Assembly: GCA_945865625.1 (NCBI GenBank)
Contig: CAMBFD010000010.1
Span: forward strand, 1-46,488
DNA length: 46,488 bases
Direction of reading: 5' to 3'
Source of the DNA: Chitinophaga pinensis
GTDB lineage: Bacteria > Bacteroidota > Bacteroidia > NS11-12g > UBA955
Shown here piece after piece: positions 1 to 8,766 of the stretch. The stretch's first letter is position 1, and each line of letters begins with the position of its first letter. Both the position numbers and the translations under genes were made by a program. Below the pieces are notes generated by a model that saw only the letters and a list, made by a program, of their open reading frames with translations, was not told where the DNA came from and searched no databases.

Positions 1-546
1 ATTTTATGGAAATATGGAATTCAACTCCGAATTAAAAAACCCAGAGCCACCAAACTTGGCGATTATAGGCCTCCACAACCTGGAGAAGCACATCGAATTT
101 CAATCAATAAAAATCTTAATAAATTTGCGTTTTTAGTTACATTTCTGCATGAAACCGCACATTTAATAAATTTCGAAAAAAGAGGGTTTAAAGTTCAGCC
201 TCACGGATTAGAGTGGAAGCAAGAATTTAAAGTTGTAACTCTGCCTATGTTGCAAGAAACCATATTGCCAAATGATGTGCAACATGCTTTAAACCGCTAT
301 TTGAAAAATCCTAAGGCAAGTAGTTGCACAGATCCTTTTTTGTTTAAAACCCTAAGGAATTACGATGACCGTCCCGACCATTTGGTCTTGGTAGAAGCTA
401 TTCCGTTCCAAACATTGTTTCAAACCAAAGATGGAAGGATATTTAGAAAACTCGATAAGCTGAGAAGCAGATTCCGTTGTGTTGAAGAGAAAACGGGGAA
501 AATTTATCTAGTTCCCGGATTGATGGAAGTTGAAGTTGTACTCTAA
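1..546 (+). CDS. SprT-like zinc metallopeptidase domain protein (5' truncated by window edge)
   Basis: Open frame from base 1 reads ...FLVTFLHETAHLINFEKRG...HGLEWKQEF..., an HExxH-type motif with SprT-like context. The ORF track starts only at an internal ATG (247). Confidence 0.75.
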   Translation: MLWKYGIQLRIKKPRATKLGDYRPPQPGEAHRISINKNLNKFAFLVTFLHETAHLINFEKRGFKVQPHGLEWKQEFKVVTLPMLQETILPNDVQHALNRYLKNPKASSCTDPFLFKTLRNYDDRPDHLVLVEAIPFQTLFQTKDGRIFRKLDKLRSRFRCVEEKTGKIYLVPGLMEVEVVL

Positions 547-576
547 ATTTCAATCGCGTTATATGCAAATATCTAA

Positions 577-608
577 TTTGTTGGTTGTGTAAATGTAACC
601 TATTTTTG
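577..608 (+). promoter_or_regulatory. Putative promoter of GT2/GT39-like pair
   Basis: TTTG (577-580), 20 bp, TATTTTTG (601-608); ATG at 617. Confidence 0.6.
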
Positions 609-616
609 TGTTTTCT

Positions 617-1333
617 ATGAAAACACTGTCAATTGTTATCCCCGCTTATAATGAAGGTCCAACCATTCACCATATTTTGAATAAAATTCAAACAGTTCAA
701 TTGATTGGTGGAATTGAAAAGGAAATTATCATTGTAAACGATTGTTCAAAAGACAATACTTGGGAAATCTTGCAGGAATATAAAAACAGCCATCCAGAGT
801 TAAATCTTCAACTTTTTGCTCATGAAGTTAACAAAGGAAAGGGTGCCGCACTTCATACTGGAATTCAAAAGGCAACAGGTGATGTTGTTGTGATTCAAGA
901 TGCCGATTTAGAGTACGATCCAAATGAGTTTAATATATTACTGAAGCCAATTTATGACAATGTTGCTGATGTTGTGTTTGGTAGTCGTTTTATGGGTGGT
1001 AATCCTCACCGAATATTATTCTTTTGGCATAGTATTGGAAATAAATTTTTGACATTTTTGAGCAATATGTTTACCAATTTGAATTTAACGGATATGGAAA
1101 CATGCTACAAAATGTTCCGTAGAGAGATCATACAGAGTTTAGCATTAAAGGAAAAACGCTTCGGGTTTGAACCAGAAGTAACCGCAAAAGTGGCAAAAGT
1201 TCCAAATGTTAGAATTTATGAAGTTGGCATCAGTTATTATGGAAGAACGTTTGAAGAAGGGAAGAAAATTGGATGGAAAGATGGTTTCCGTGCAATTTAT
1301 TGCATCCTGAAATACAACTTGTTTTCAAAGTAA
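617..1333 (+). CDS. Glycosyltransferase family 2 (dolichol-phosphate mannosyltransferase-like)
   Basis: [21 protein letters not shown]...[16 protein letters not shown]...[34 protein letters not shown] at 617 preferred over the GTG at 608, which overlaps a promoter-like element. Confidence 0.9.
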   Translation: MKTLSIVIPAYNEGPTIHHILNKIQTVQLIGGIEKEIIIVNDCSKDNTWEILQEYKNSHPELNLQLFAHEVNKGKGAALHTGIQKATGDVVVIQDADLEYDPNEFNILLKPIYDNVADVVFGSRFMGGNPHRILFFWHSIGNKFLTFLSNMFTNLNLTDMETCYKMFRREIIQSLALKEKRFGFEPEVTAKVAKVPNVRIYEVGISYYGRTFEEGKKIGWKDGFRAIYCILKYNLFSK

Positions 1334-2794
1334 ATGGGCAATCAATTTTTCCATTTTTGCGCAAATAGAAAGTGGTTACTGCTACTAGGGTTATTTGCAC
1401 TAATCGGTGGAGTTTTATGCATTCGTGATGGCCATGAATGGGGAGACGATTTTGCAATGTACTTGTCGCAAGCAAATGCAATTCTGAAAGGGAATTCCAA
1501 TCAACTTGCAGAATATAATACTTGGTCGATGCAAAATTCCGATGGAACACTAGGGCCTTATTTATATCCTCCTGGCTATCCTTTATTTTTAACATTATAT
1601 CTCAAATTTTTACCTTTCAATTGGGTTGGAATCAAAATATTTCAATGGGTATTTTACCTCTTAGGTTCTATTGCGTTCTACTTTTTAATTTCATCATTTA
1701 AAGTCAAACTTTCTAAATCTTGGATTTTATTTGTTTTGGGAATTGTGCTTGTGCATCCTAAAATTTTAGAATTTTCAGATAGAATCATGAGTGATTTATG
1801 GTTTTTAGTCACCGTATATCTCTTCTTTTATTTTTTATTTACAAACGACTTTAGGAAATCGTCGAAATTATTTTTAATCGGAATTTCTTTGATTTTGGGT
1901 TCAATAACAAGGGTGAACGGATTTTTACTCATTGGCTCTTGGTGGATCTATATTTTAATGGATCAAATTGAATTGAAAAATAAGATTAAGGATTTTTTGG
2001 TTTCCTTGCCATTTGTTTTATTTGTTTTGTATCTGAAAAAGATTGATAGTCAATACGAATCAAATCATATCGATTTACTCTCGAGCATTTCTACCACTTC
2101 AGTTTTTTATAACCTATCGCTATATTTCAAACAAATTGGTCAATATGTGCTTTGGCATTTAGGGTTCTTGCCAATCACAGGTGTTTTGTTTGGAATAATA
2201 CTCTTATTCTTTTTTGGAAATGCACTGAAATCTATGAACCGTTTGAAATTATTCGCTCCAATTTTAATTTGGATATTGGTGAATTTTGCACTGATTGTGA
2301 TTTGGCCAATTGCACAAGGTACAAGATATTTATTACCAATTATTCCGTTCATAATTTGGATTTCCGTTATAGGGTTCAACGATTGGTTTCCGAATCAAAA
2401 ATGGAATCGCCTGATTTCTCTTACATTTATTAGCCTAATTGCGCTGCAAGCAGCAGCTTCTATTTTCTTTTATCGATTTGTGTTCAATACGAACAAAGTC
2501 ATTGGTACCGCACAAACTGATATTTATGAGAAAGTGAAGTTAATAGTTCCTGATCATGAGGTGGTTGCTTTCGATAAACCTCGTTGGCTTCATTTGATAA
2601 CCGATAAAAAATGTGTTCGTAAGCAGACTGACTCTACTTTTTTCAAATCAGATGCCAAATATTTACTGATTACAAACAAAAATATTTATAGTGATAGAAT
2701 TCAAAAAAGGATTGATTCGAGACTAGATTCCATGTATGGGAATTCCGATTTTACCCTGTACAAGAGAAATGATTTACTTTACAGGGAAAAGTGA
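1334..2794 (+). CDS. Polytopic membrane protein, GT39/ArnT-like glycosyltransferase
   Basis: Many hydrophobic segments; GDEWGDDFAMYLSQA-like N-terminal loop (RDGHEWGDDFAMY) and LYPPGYPLFL motif typical of GT-C enzymes. Directly follows the GT2 gene. Confidence 0.65.
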   Translation: MGNQFFHFCANRKWLLLLGLFALIGGVLCIRDGHEWGDDFAMYLSQANAILKGNSNQLAEYNTWSMQNSDGTLGPYLYPPGYPLFLTLYLKFLPFNWVGIKIFQWVFYLLGSIAFYFLISSFKVKLSKSWILFVLGIVLVHPKILEFSDRIMSDLWFLVTVYLFFYFLFTNDFRKSSKLFLIGISLILGSITRVNGFLLIGSWWIYILMDQIELKNKIKDFLVSLPFVLFVLYLKKIDSQYESNHIDLLSSISTTSVFYNLSLYFKQIGQYVLWHLGFLPITGVLFGIILLFFFGNALKSMNRLKLFAPILIWILVNFALIVIWPIAQGTRYLLPIIPFIIWISVIGFNDWFPNQKWNRLISLTFISLIALQAAASIFFYRFVFNTNKVIGTAQTDIYEKVKLIVPDHEVVAFDKPRWLHLITDKKCVRKQTDSTFFKSDAKYLLITNKNIYSDRIQKRIDSRLDSMYGNSDFTLYKRNDLLYREK

Positions 2795-3988
2795 ACTTTT
2801 TTGTACTTTAATTAACTGTCCTTTGTTTCCCACCATCCAAATCGCATTGTCGCTCAATTGACATGCATTGATTCCTTTAAGATTGGAATCGTGTTTGAAT
2901 AATTGTATTTTATATTTGAGGGACATTGAATTGTTTCCTGTGATCATAAGTTTGTCGTATCCATTAGACCCTACAGAAATCCCCTCGTATTGCTTTGTTT
3001 TTGGATTGTAATACATTGCAATTCCGCTTCTATATCCGTTTTGGGGTAATTGAATGTTTGAAAGTGCAATTTTAGAATCAATTTTGAAATTTTTGAGGGT
3101 GTATTTAACTTTTGATAACTCGATGACATAAGAAAATGAATCTTTGGTATTTGGGTATTTCCAATGTCCTCCAGCACAAAACAAACGATCATTCACCAGT
3201 TGCATCCCATAGATTCCCCAACCTTCTCCGTTTGGAAATTTTAATTGATAGGGGAATGATAGATATTCAAATGACTTGGATGGGTTTTTACGGTTGAAAG
3301 TAAGTATGACTTGTCGCACTTCTCCTGCGGTATTTCCGCCACCAGCAAAGTAAAAATCCATCAATACATTCGTTTCAGTTTGATTTTTTTGAAACGTTAA
3401 TTGGTTATATGCAAGGGATGTTCCACTTGCTGCAAACATTGATGAGAGCGATTCTGTGGCTAAATTCCAAGAGCCATTAGGAATTGGAAGCCAATTGTCC
3501 CCAAAATCAACTGTATACAAAGCAACAAAGTGTTTAGAAGGTGATTTTTTCAGTTCTTGATTAAAGAGTGAGTCGGGGAGCGGATCTCCAAGGGCAATTC
3601 CAACTCCTGTTTGAGAGTTAATTTCGAGTACATCTAAGAAAATTCCTGGTCGGTTGTCAGAATAAACAGTTTTCCATGTTTTACCATGATTGTTTGTTTT
3701 TAAAATTACAGCACTATCTCCTGCGCTCATGATAATTGCAATTTGATTGTTCACGGCATGAATGTCTCTAAAATCTTTTCTGGAAAATCCAATTGGGTTG
3801 AGTGTATCGTATGAAATACCGGAATTATTTGTAAATAACACAGTGCCTTTTGATCCTGAAGCCCACATTTCAAATTCAGATAAAACCGCTAGCCCTCTAA
3901 ACGATTGAGAAAATGCAATGTTGACACTTGAAATACAAATAATTACAATAATTATTTTGATATAATTGATAGTCAATGGTTTTTTCAT
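2774..3988 (-). CDS. Secreted Ycf48/BNR-repeat-like beta-propeller protein
   Basis: Signal peptide; repeats such as WASGSKGTVLFTNNSG and AVILKTNNHGKTWKTVYSDN; C-terminal AIWMVGNKGQLIKV. Confidence 0.7.
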   Translation of the reverse strand: MKKPLTINYIKIIIVIICISSVNIAFSQSFRGLAVLSEFEMWASGSKGTVLFTNNSGISYDTLNPIGFSRKDFRDIHAVNNQIAIIMSAGDSAVILKTNNHGKTWKTVYSDNRPGIFLDVLEINSQTGVGIALGDPLPDSLFNQELKKSPSKHFVALYTVDFGDNWLPIPNGSWNLATESLSSMFAASGTSLAYNQLTFQKNQTETNVLMDFYFAGGGNTAGEVRQVILTFNRKNPSKSFEYLSFPYQLKFPNGEGWGIYGMQLVNDRLFCAGGHWKYPNTKDSFSYVIELSKVKYTLKNFKIDSKIALSNIQLPQNGYRSGIAMYYNPKTKQYEGISVGSNGYDKLMITGNNSMSLKYKIQLFKHDSNLKGINACQLSDNAIWMVGNKGQLIKVQKSSLFPVK

Positions 3989-4048
3989 TTTATAATAATT
4001 TGTTAAAGTAACAGAAGTTTGTTTTCTTTGTTACAAATTAAATAGCCT

Positions 4049-4846
4049 ATGGATAAAACTGCTACAAAAATTTTATTTTCATTCGACAAATTTGTGAATT
4101 CTGAAGAAGTGATACAAGCGGCCGTTGCGGTTGCTCGTAAAAGCAATGCTTCATTGGAGTACGTCATGACCGCCGAATCTGGAGCCCTCGGCTCTGGAGG
4201 TGGTGATGTAATTGGAGATTTCAAATTGAAACATGGAGTTCAATTAGAAATTTCAACGTATCCAGGAACTTTCTGGAAAGCTTTGGCAAAAGCTGCTGAA
4301 AAGCTTGCTGCTACAATGGTAGTGGTTGGCTCACAACCTGCCAAAGCGGGTTTGTTAGGAGGTGGAATGACATCAAAAGTTGATGCGTTTACTTGTTCTA
4401 TTTTGTATTTAAATGAAAAAGCAAAATGGCAGATTCCTAATGATATTTTGATGCCTTTAGATACAAGCTCGGAAACCCGTCAAAAGTTTTTCCATGTTTC
4501 GCACTGGGCGAAATTATTTTATGCAAATGTTGAGGTAATTGGACTTAAAAAATCAGATAAAGGTGAAGACGCAAAAATGAGTCACATCTATACGATTCAG
4601 GGTCATAATTATATGGTTGAAAAAGGCATTCGCACAAGTACTACAGAAATGGAACCAACTTTAGACATTGTTGCCTCTTTGCTTAAACATTCCGAAACTT
4701 TTAGAAGTAAGTGGATGTCGGTTTTAAGCAACGCAGAAGGTGTTTTTAGAATTAGTGCGTTCCAAAAAGTTTGCGAGGAAGCCACCTTTCCTTTATTAAT
4801 TGTTCCATACCATGAACCTATTGGTATGGGTGGATCAGGATATTAG
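4049..4846 (+). CDS. Universal-stress-protein-like (adenine nucleotide alpha hydrolase-like) protein
   Basis: MDKTATKILFSFDKFVNSEEVIQAAVAVARKSNASLEYVM...AATMVVVGSQPAKAGLLGGGMTSKV...CSILYL; N-terminal Usp-like layout. Confidence 0.55.
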   Translation: MDKTATKILFSFDKFVNSEEVIQAAVAVARKSNASLEYVMTAESGALGSGGGDVIGDFKLKHGVQLEISTYPGTFWKALAKAAEKLAATMVVVGSQPAKAGLLGGGMTSKVDAFTCSILYLNEKAKWQIPNDILMPLDTSSETRQKFFHVSHWAKLFYANVEVIGLKKSDKGEDAKMSHIYTIQGHNYMVEKGIRTSTTEMEPTLDIVASLLKHSETFRSKWMSVLSNAEGVFRISAFQKVCEEATFPLLIVPYHEPIGMGGSGY

Positions 4847-4867
4847 AATTTTAAATTTGTCGATTCC

Positions 4868-4895
4868 AAAAGACGCTGAAGGGCGTCTTTTTTTT
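4868..4895 (+). terminator. Rho-independent terminator
   Basis: AAAAGACGC-tgaagg-GCGTCTTTTTTTT hairpin followed by a T run, just downstream of the Usp-like CDS. Confidence 0.8.
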
Positions 4896-4962
4896 GCACT
4901 ATTCACAAAATTGGGAAAATTGTTTATGACAGATGCTGTAAATTAACGAAATTGCGACAATT

Positions 4963-5739
4963 ATGGTCAACATCAGAACATTACAATCGTTTATTGAAAG
5001 TGGTACAACGCCAGAAATATTATTTTGGGTAGGTTGTGCTGGAAGCTATGATGAAAGAGCACAGAGAGTGAGTAAAGCATTTGCGAATATATTGGAAAAG
5101 GCAAATGTTTCGTTTGCAATCTTAGGTGCAGAAGAGGGATGTACTGGTGATCCGGCTAAAAGAGCGGGAAATGAATTTTTATTTCAAATGCAAGCCATGC
5201 AAAATATTGAAATTTTAAACGGTTATGGGGTGAGTAAAATTGTAACCGCTTGTCCGCATTGTTACAATACTTTAAAAAATGAATACCCAAATCTTGGGGG
5301 CAATTATGATGTAATTCATCACACGCAATTTATAAACGAACTTCTCAATGATGGTCGTTTGGCAATTGAAGGAGGTGCATTTGCAGGTAAAAAAATTACA
5401 TATCACGATAGCTGCTATCTCGGTAGATCTAACGGGATATATGAAGCACCTAGAATGGTTATGGAACGTTTGGATGCAGATTTAGTAGAAATGAAACGGT
5501 GTAAAACAAATGGTTTTTGCTGTGGTGCCGGCGGTGCTCAAATGTTTAAAGAAGCTGAAAACGGGAAAAAAGAAGTAAATGTTGAACGTGCCGAGGAAGC
5601 AATCAATACAGGTGCCGATATCATTGCAGTGAATTGTCCTTTCTGTATGACAATGATGCGAGATGGTACCAAACACTTTGAAAAAGAAAATGAAGTTCAA
5701 GTTTTAGATATTGCGGAATTAATTAACCAACAATTATGA
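4963..5739 (+). CDS. (Fe-S)-binding protein with two CCG domains (HdrB/LutA/GlpC-type)
   Basis: VGCAGSYDERA, EEGCTGDPAKR, ACPHCYNTLKNEY, DSCYLGR, GFCCGAGGAQMF and NCPFCMTMM motifs. Confidence 0.85.
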   Translation: MVNIRTLQSFIESGTTPEILFWVGCAGSYDERAQRVSKAFANILEKANVSFAILGAEEGCTGDPAKRAGNEFLFQMQAMQNIEILNGYGVSKIVTACPHCYNTLKNEYPNLGGNYDVIHHTQFINELLNDGRLAIEGGAFAGKKITYHDSCYLGRSNGIYEAPRMVMERLDADLVEMKRCKTNGFCCGAGGAQMFKEAENGKKEVNVERAEEAINTGADIIAVNCPFCMTMMRDGTKHFEKENEVQVLDIAELINQQL

Positions 5740-5740
5740 T

Positions 5741-6229
5741 ATGCTAATTCCCAATTTACCCGGTCATTCAAGAGTATGGATTTTTGCATCAAATAAATTA
5801 TTATCAGAAGCAGAAATTCAAGATGTTTCAATGCTCATGAATTCCTTTACGGCTCAGTGGCAATCTCATGGAACCCAACTTGTAGCTGCTTTTGAAATTA
5901 TTCACGACTCTATTCTAATTGTTGCCGTTGACGAATCTGTTGAGCCCCCTTCTGGTTGTAGTATCGATAAAGTGTTTAGATTGTTAAATCAAACCAATAT
6001 CGATTTCTTTCAAAGAACATTGGTTTGGATTCCATTTTGTAATTCAGCAAAAATTATTACACAAGAACAAGCAATATTGCAATATAAACATGGCGATTTA
6101 AATCAAGAAAGTCTGGTCGTGAATACCTTGGTAGATACCTTAGATCAAGCCCGAGAGCAGTTATACATTTCTCTGAAAGATAGTTGGATAGCTCAAAAAA
6201 TAACACGATACAATCAATATGAAGGATAA
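5741..6229 (+). CDS. Conserved small Bacteroidota protein often labelled 'ABC transporter ATPase'; function unknown
   Basis: RVWIFASNKLLSEAE...PPSGCSIDKVFRLL motif; 1 nt after the CCG protein and overlapping the MFS gene. No Walker motifs seen. Confidence 0.65.
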   Translation: MLIPNLPGHSRVWIFASNKLLSEAEIQDVSMLMNSFTAQWQSHGTQLVAAFEIIHDSILIVAVDESVEPPSGCSIDKVFRLLNQTNIDFFQRTLVWIPFCNSAKIITQEQAILQYKHGDLNQESLVVNTLVDTLDQAREQLYISLKDSWIAQKITRYNQYEG

Positions 6230-7433
6230 ACGAATTTCAATTTTATTTTTAACAATATTTATTGATTTACTCGGTTTTGGAATCGTAATTCCCATCTTGC
6301 CTAATTTGGCTAAAACGATGTCCATAACGAGCCATATGTCGTTTAATCCCGATTATGCAGTTGGTATTATTGCAGCAGCTTTTTCGGTGATTCAATTCTT
6401 ATTTGCTCCAATGTTCGGTTCTCTATCCGATAGAATTGGGCGTCGGCCAATTATTTTGGGTAGCATCTTAGTGAATGCGATTGGTTATTTCATTTTTGGT
6501 ATCGCTGGTAATTTCATGATTCTCTTAATTTCTAGGATTGTTTCAGGTTTTGGAAGCGCCAATATTTCTGCTGCTCAAGCATATATTGCCGATATTACAA
6601 CCCCAGCTGACCGAGCTAAAAAAATGGGTATCATTGGTGCTGCTTTTGGACTTGGGTTTGTTTTTGGACCCCCAATAGGTGGTTATTTATTTCTCGCTGG
6701 CGGGCTTTATTATGTGGGTATTTTCACGGCAGTTCTTTGCCTATTGAATTTTGTTTTGGCCTTTATGTTTTTGCCAGAAAGCAATACCAATAAATCAGCC
6801 CATAGAAGAAAAGCATCAGATACGTTTAAGGGAATGTTTCAGGTTTGGAACATTGAAGTGATTGGCGAACTTTTTCTTATCAATTTTATTTATATCATGG
6901 CCTTTAGTATGATGCAAGTCAATGGTAGCGTCCTTTGGAAAGAAAAATATGGCCTAAATGAAAAAGAAGTGGGCAATATTTTTGGAATGATTGGTGTTGC
7001 CGGTGCAATTGTACAAGGTTTATTAATTGGTGTTTTTTCTAAGAAATTGGGACTGAAGAAAATGTTGTTAATAGGGTGCCCATTGGTAGGTATTGGATTG
7101 GCAATTATTCCGTTGCCACCTAATATAGAATGGTTTTATGTAAATCAAACAATTGCAATTGTCTTGCTGTCGGTTGGAAATGGATTACTTATGACCTCAA
7201 TTAATTCTCTGGTTTCCATCAATTCCCCAGCCCATGCTCAAGGAACAATGTTGGGCACTTTGCAGAGTTTATCTTCTCTCTCTCGCGTTGTAGGACCTTT
7301 AATCGCATCGTTTTTATATGCGGAAGCGAAAGAATTACCTTTCTTCACGGCAGGAGTTTTGATGTTCGGAATATTTTTCTTAGCCATCAAGCTTTCTAAA
7401 AAGCTAAAATCCGAGAATGTTTCTAACGCATAA
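6219..7433 (+). CDS. MFS transporter (TetA-like)
   Basis: Twelve-TM profile; FIDLLGFGIVIPILPNLA, GSLSDRIGRRPIILGS motif A, DITTPADRAKKMGIIGAAFGLGFVFGPPIGG. Confidence 0.9.
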   Translation: MKDKRISILFLTIFIDLLGFGIVIPILPNLAKTMSITSHMSFNPDYAVGIIAAAFSVIQFLFAPMFGSLSDRIGRRPIILGSILVNAIGYFIFGIAGNFMILLISRIVSGFGSANISAAQAYIADITTPADRAKKMGIIGAAFGLGFVFGPPIGGYLFLAGGLYYVGIFTAVLCLLNFVLAFMFLPESNTNKSAHRRKASDTFKGMFQVWNIEVIGELFLINFIYIMAFSMMQVNGSVLWKEKYGLNEKEVGNIFGMIGVAGAIVQGLLIGVFSKKLGLKKMLLIGCPLVGIGLAIIPLPPNIEWFYVNQTIAIVLLSVGNGLLMTSINSLVSINSPAHAQGTMLGTLQSLSSLSRVVGPLIASFLYAEAKELPFFTAGVLMFGIFFLAIKLSKKLKSENVSNA

Positions 7434-7436
7434 GCT

Positions 7437-8696
7437 ATGACAAAAAAGTTGCAGGTTGTTCATTTAAATGCATCATCAGGTGGTGGAGCATTTGTGGCTG
7501 CACAACGATTGTCGAAGGCTTTAAATCAATATGAAGGGGTTGAGTCGGACCATTTGGTTTTTGATGGAATTCCAGGGCCATTCAAGCTTTGGGCAAATAA
7601 TTGGCTTCTAAAAAAAATTGCATTTTTGCTACATGCCATTGAAAAATTGGATTTTCTGAGATATGAGAAATCTAAATCGATTCGATTTGCATTTAGCCAT
7701 GCGCTAACAGGAGTAAATATTTTAAAACATCCGCTTGTGAAAAATGCGGATGTAATTCATTTGCACTGGGTGAATAAAGGTTTTTTATCATTTGATTCAT
7801 TAGAGAAAATCATTCATTCTGGCAAAAGAATAGTTTGGACATGTCACGATCTTTGGCCATTTACAGGTGGTTGCTACCATCCACGAGGGTGTGAACATTT
7901 TATTGAGGGATGTGGCAATTGTCAGTTCTTAATATCACCCTCTCAAAATGATTTATCGAGGGCTGTGTTCAAACGAAAGCAAGATTTATGGGGAAGTGGT
8001 CAAATTCAATTTGTAACCCCTTCAAATTGGCTAAAACAAACAGCTGAGAAAAGTGATTTAATGAAGCATAATGCTAAAATTACCGCAATTCCCAACTGTG
8101 TAGATATCCAATTTTTTAGGGCTGCAACAGATTTAGAAATGATAGAGTCTAGGGAAATGTTAGGGTTGAATCCAAATTTAACGACTATCATGTTTTCTGC
8201 GGCCAATTTAAAGAACTTAGCTAAAGGAATCAATGAATTTATTCAGGTTTGTAATCAATTGGTTGAACTGAATATAGATTTTCAGATTTTGATCATTGGC
8301 GATAAAAGGGATATGGAAATTTCATTTCCAGTGAAAACAGTTTTCTTAGGGTTTATTAGCGATGCAACACTCTTGCGAAAAGCATATTGGTCATCAACCG
8401 TTTATGTTACAACATCCCATGAAGAAAACCTACCGACTACAATTATGGAAAGTTTAAGTTGCGGTGTCCCAGTTTGTGCTTTTGAAGTGGGTGGAATTCC
8501 TGAGATGATTGTTCAATCTAAAACGGGTATGCTCTGTGAAAAATTAGATGTGAATACAATGTCGAGTCAAATTATTGAACTTTTAGAATTAATAAGGGAT
8601 CAAAAAGATGGAATTCGTGCCAATTGCGTTGAATTTGCAGCGAACCACTATTCAGATTCAGTGATTGCTCGAAACTATATGCTGCTTTATAATTAA
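7437..8696 (+). CDS. Glycosyltransferase family 4/1
   Basis: VVHLNASSGGGAFVAAQRL..., HLHWVNKGF, TCHDLWPFTGGCYHPRGC, C-terminal ESLSCGVPVCAFEVGGIPEMI. Confidence 0.9.
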   Translation: MTKKLQVVHLNASSGGGAFVAAQRLSKALNQYEGVESDHLVFDGIPGPFKLWANNWLLKKIAFLLHAIEKLDFLRYEKSKSIRFAFSHALTGVNILKHPLVKNADVIHLHWVNKGFLSFDSLEKIIHSGKRIVWTCHDLWPFTGGCYHPRGCEHFIEGCGNCQFLISPSQNDLSRAVFKRKQDLWGSGQIQFVTPSNWLKQTAEKSDLMKHNAKITAIPNCVDIQFFRAATDLEMIESREMLGLNPNLTTIMFSAANLKNLAKGINEFIQVCNQLVELNIDFQILIIGDKRDMEISFPVKTVFLGFISDATLLRKAYWSSTVYVTTSHEENLPTTIMESLSCGVPVCAFEVGGIPEMIVQSKTGMLCEKLDVNTMSSQIIELLELIRDQKDGIRANCVEFAANHYSDSVIARNYMLLYN

Positions 8697-8714
8697 TTTG
8701 ATTGTAAATAAATA

Positions 8715-8732
8715 AGTCACCCGAAGGTGACT
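8715..8732 (-). terminator. Hairpin between convergent GT gene and ftsZ; likely end of dcw operon
   Basis: Minus strand: AGTCACC-TTCG-GGTGACT followed by TTATTTATTTAC. C(UUCG)G tetraloop. Confidence 0.65.
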
Positions 8733-8766
8733 CATTCTAACACAAACACTATGAATATTTTATCTC

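Noticed and set aside
608-616. GTG start (608) for the GT2 gene in the ORF track
   Set aside because: It overlaps the TATTTTTG promoter element; ATG at 617 begins the conserved [14 protein letters not shown].
1230-1595. 121-aa minus-strand ORF across the GT2/GT39-like junction
   Set aside because: Antisense to two well-supported CDSs, no domain or promoter.
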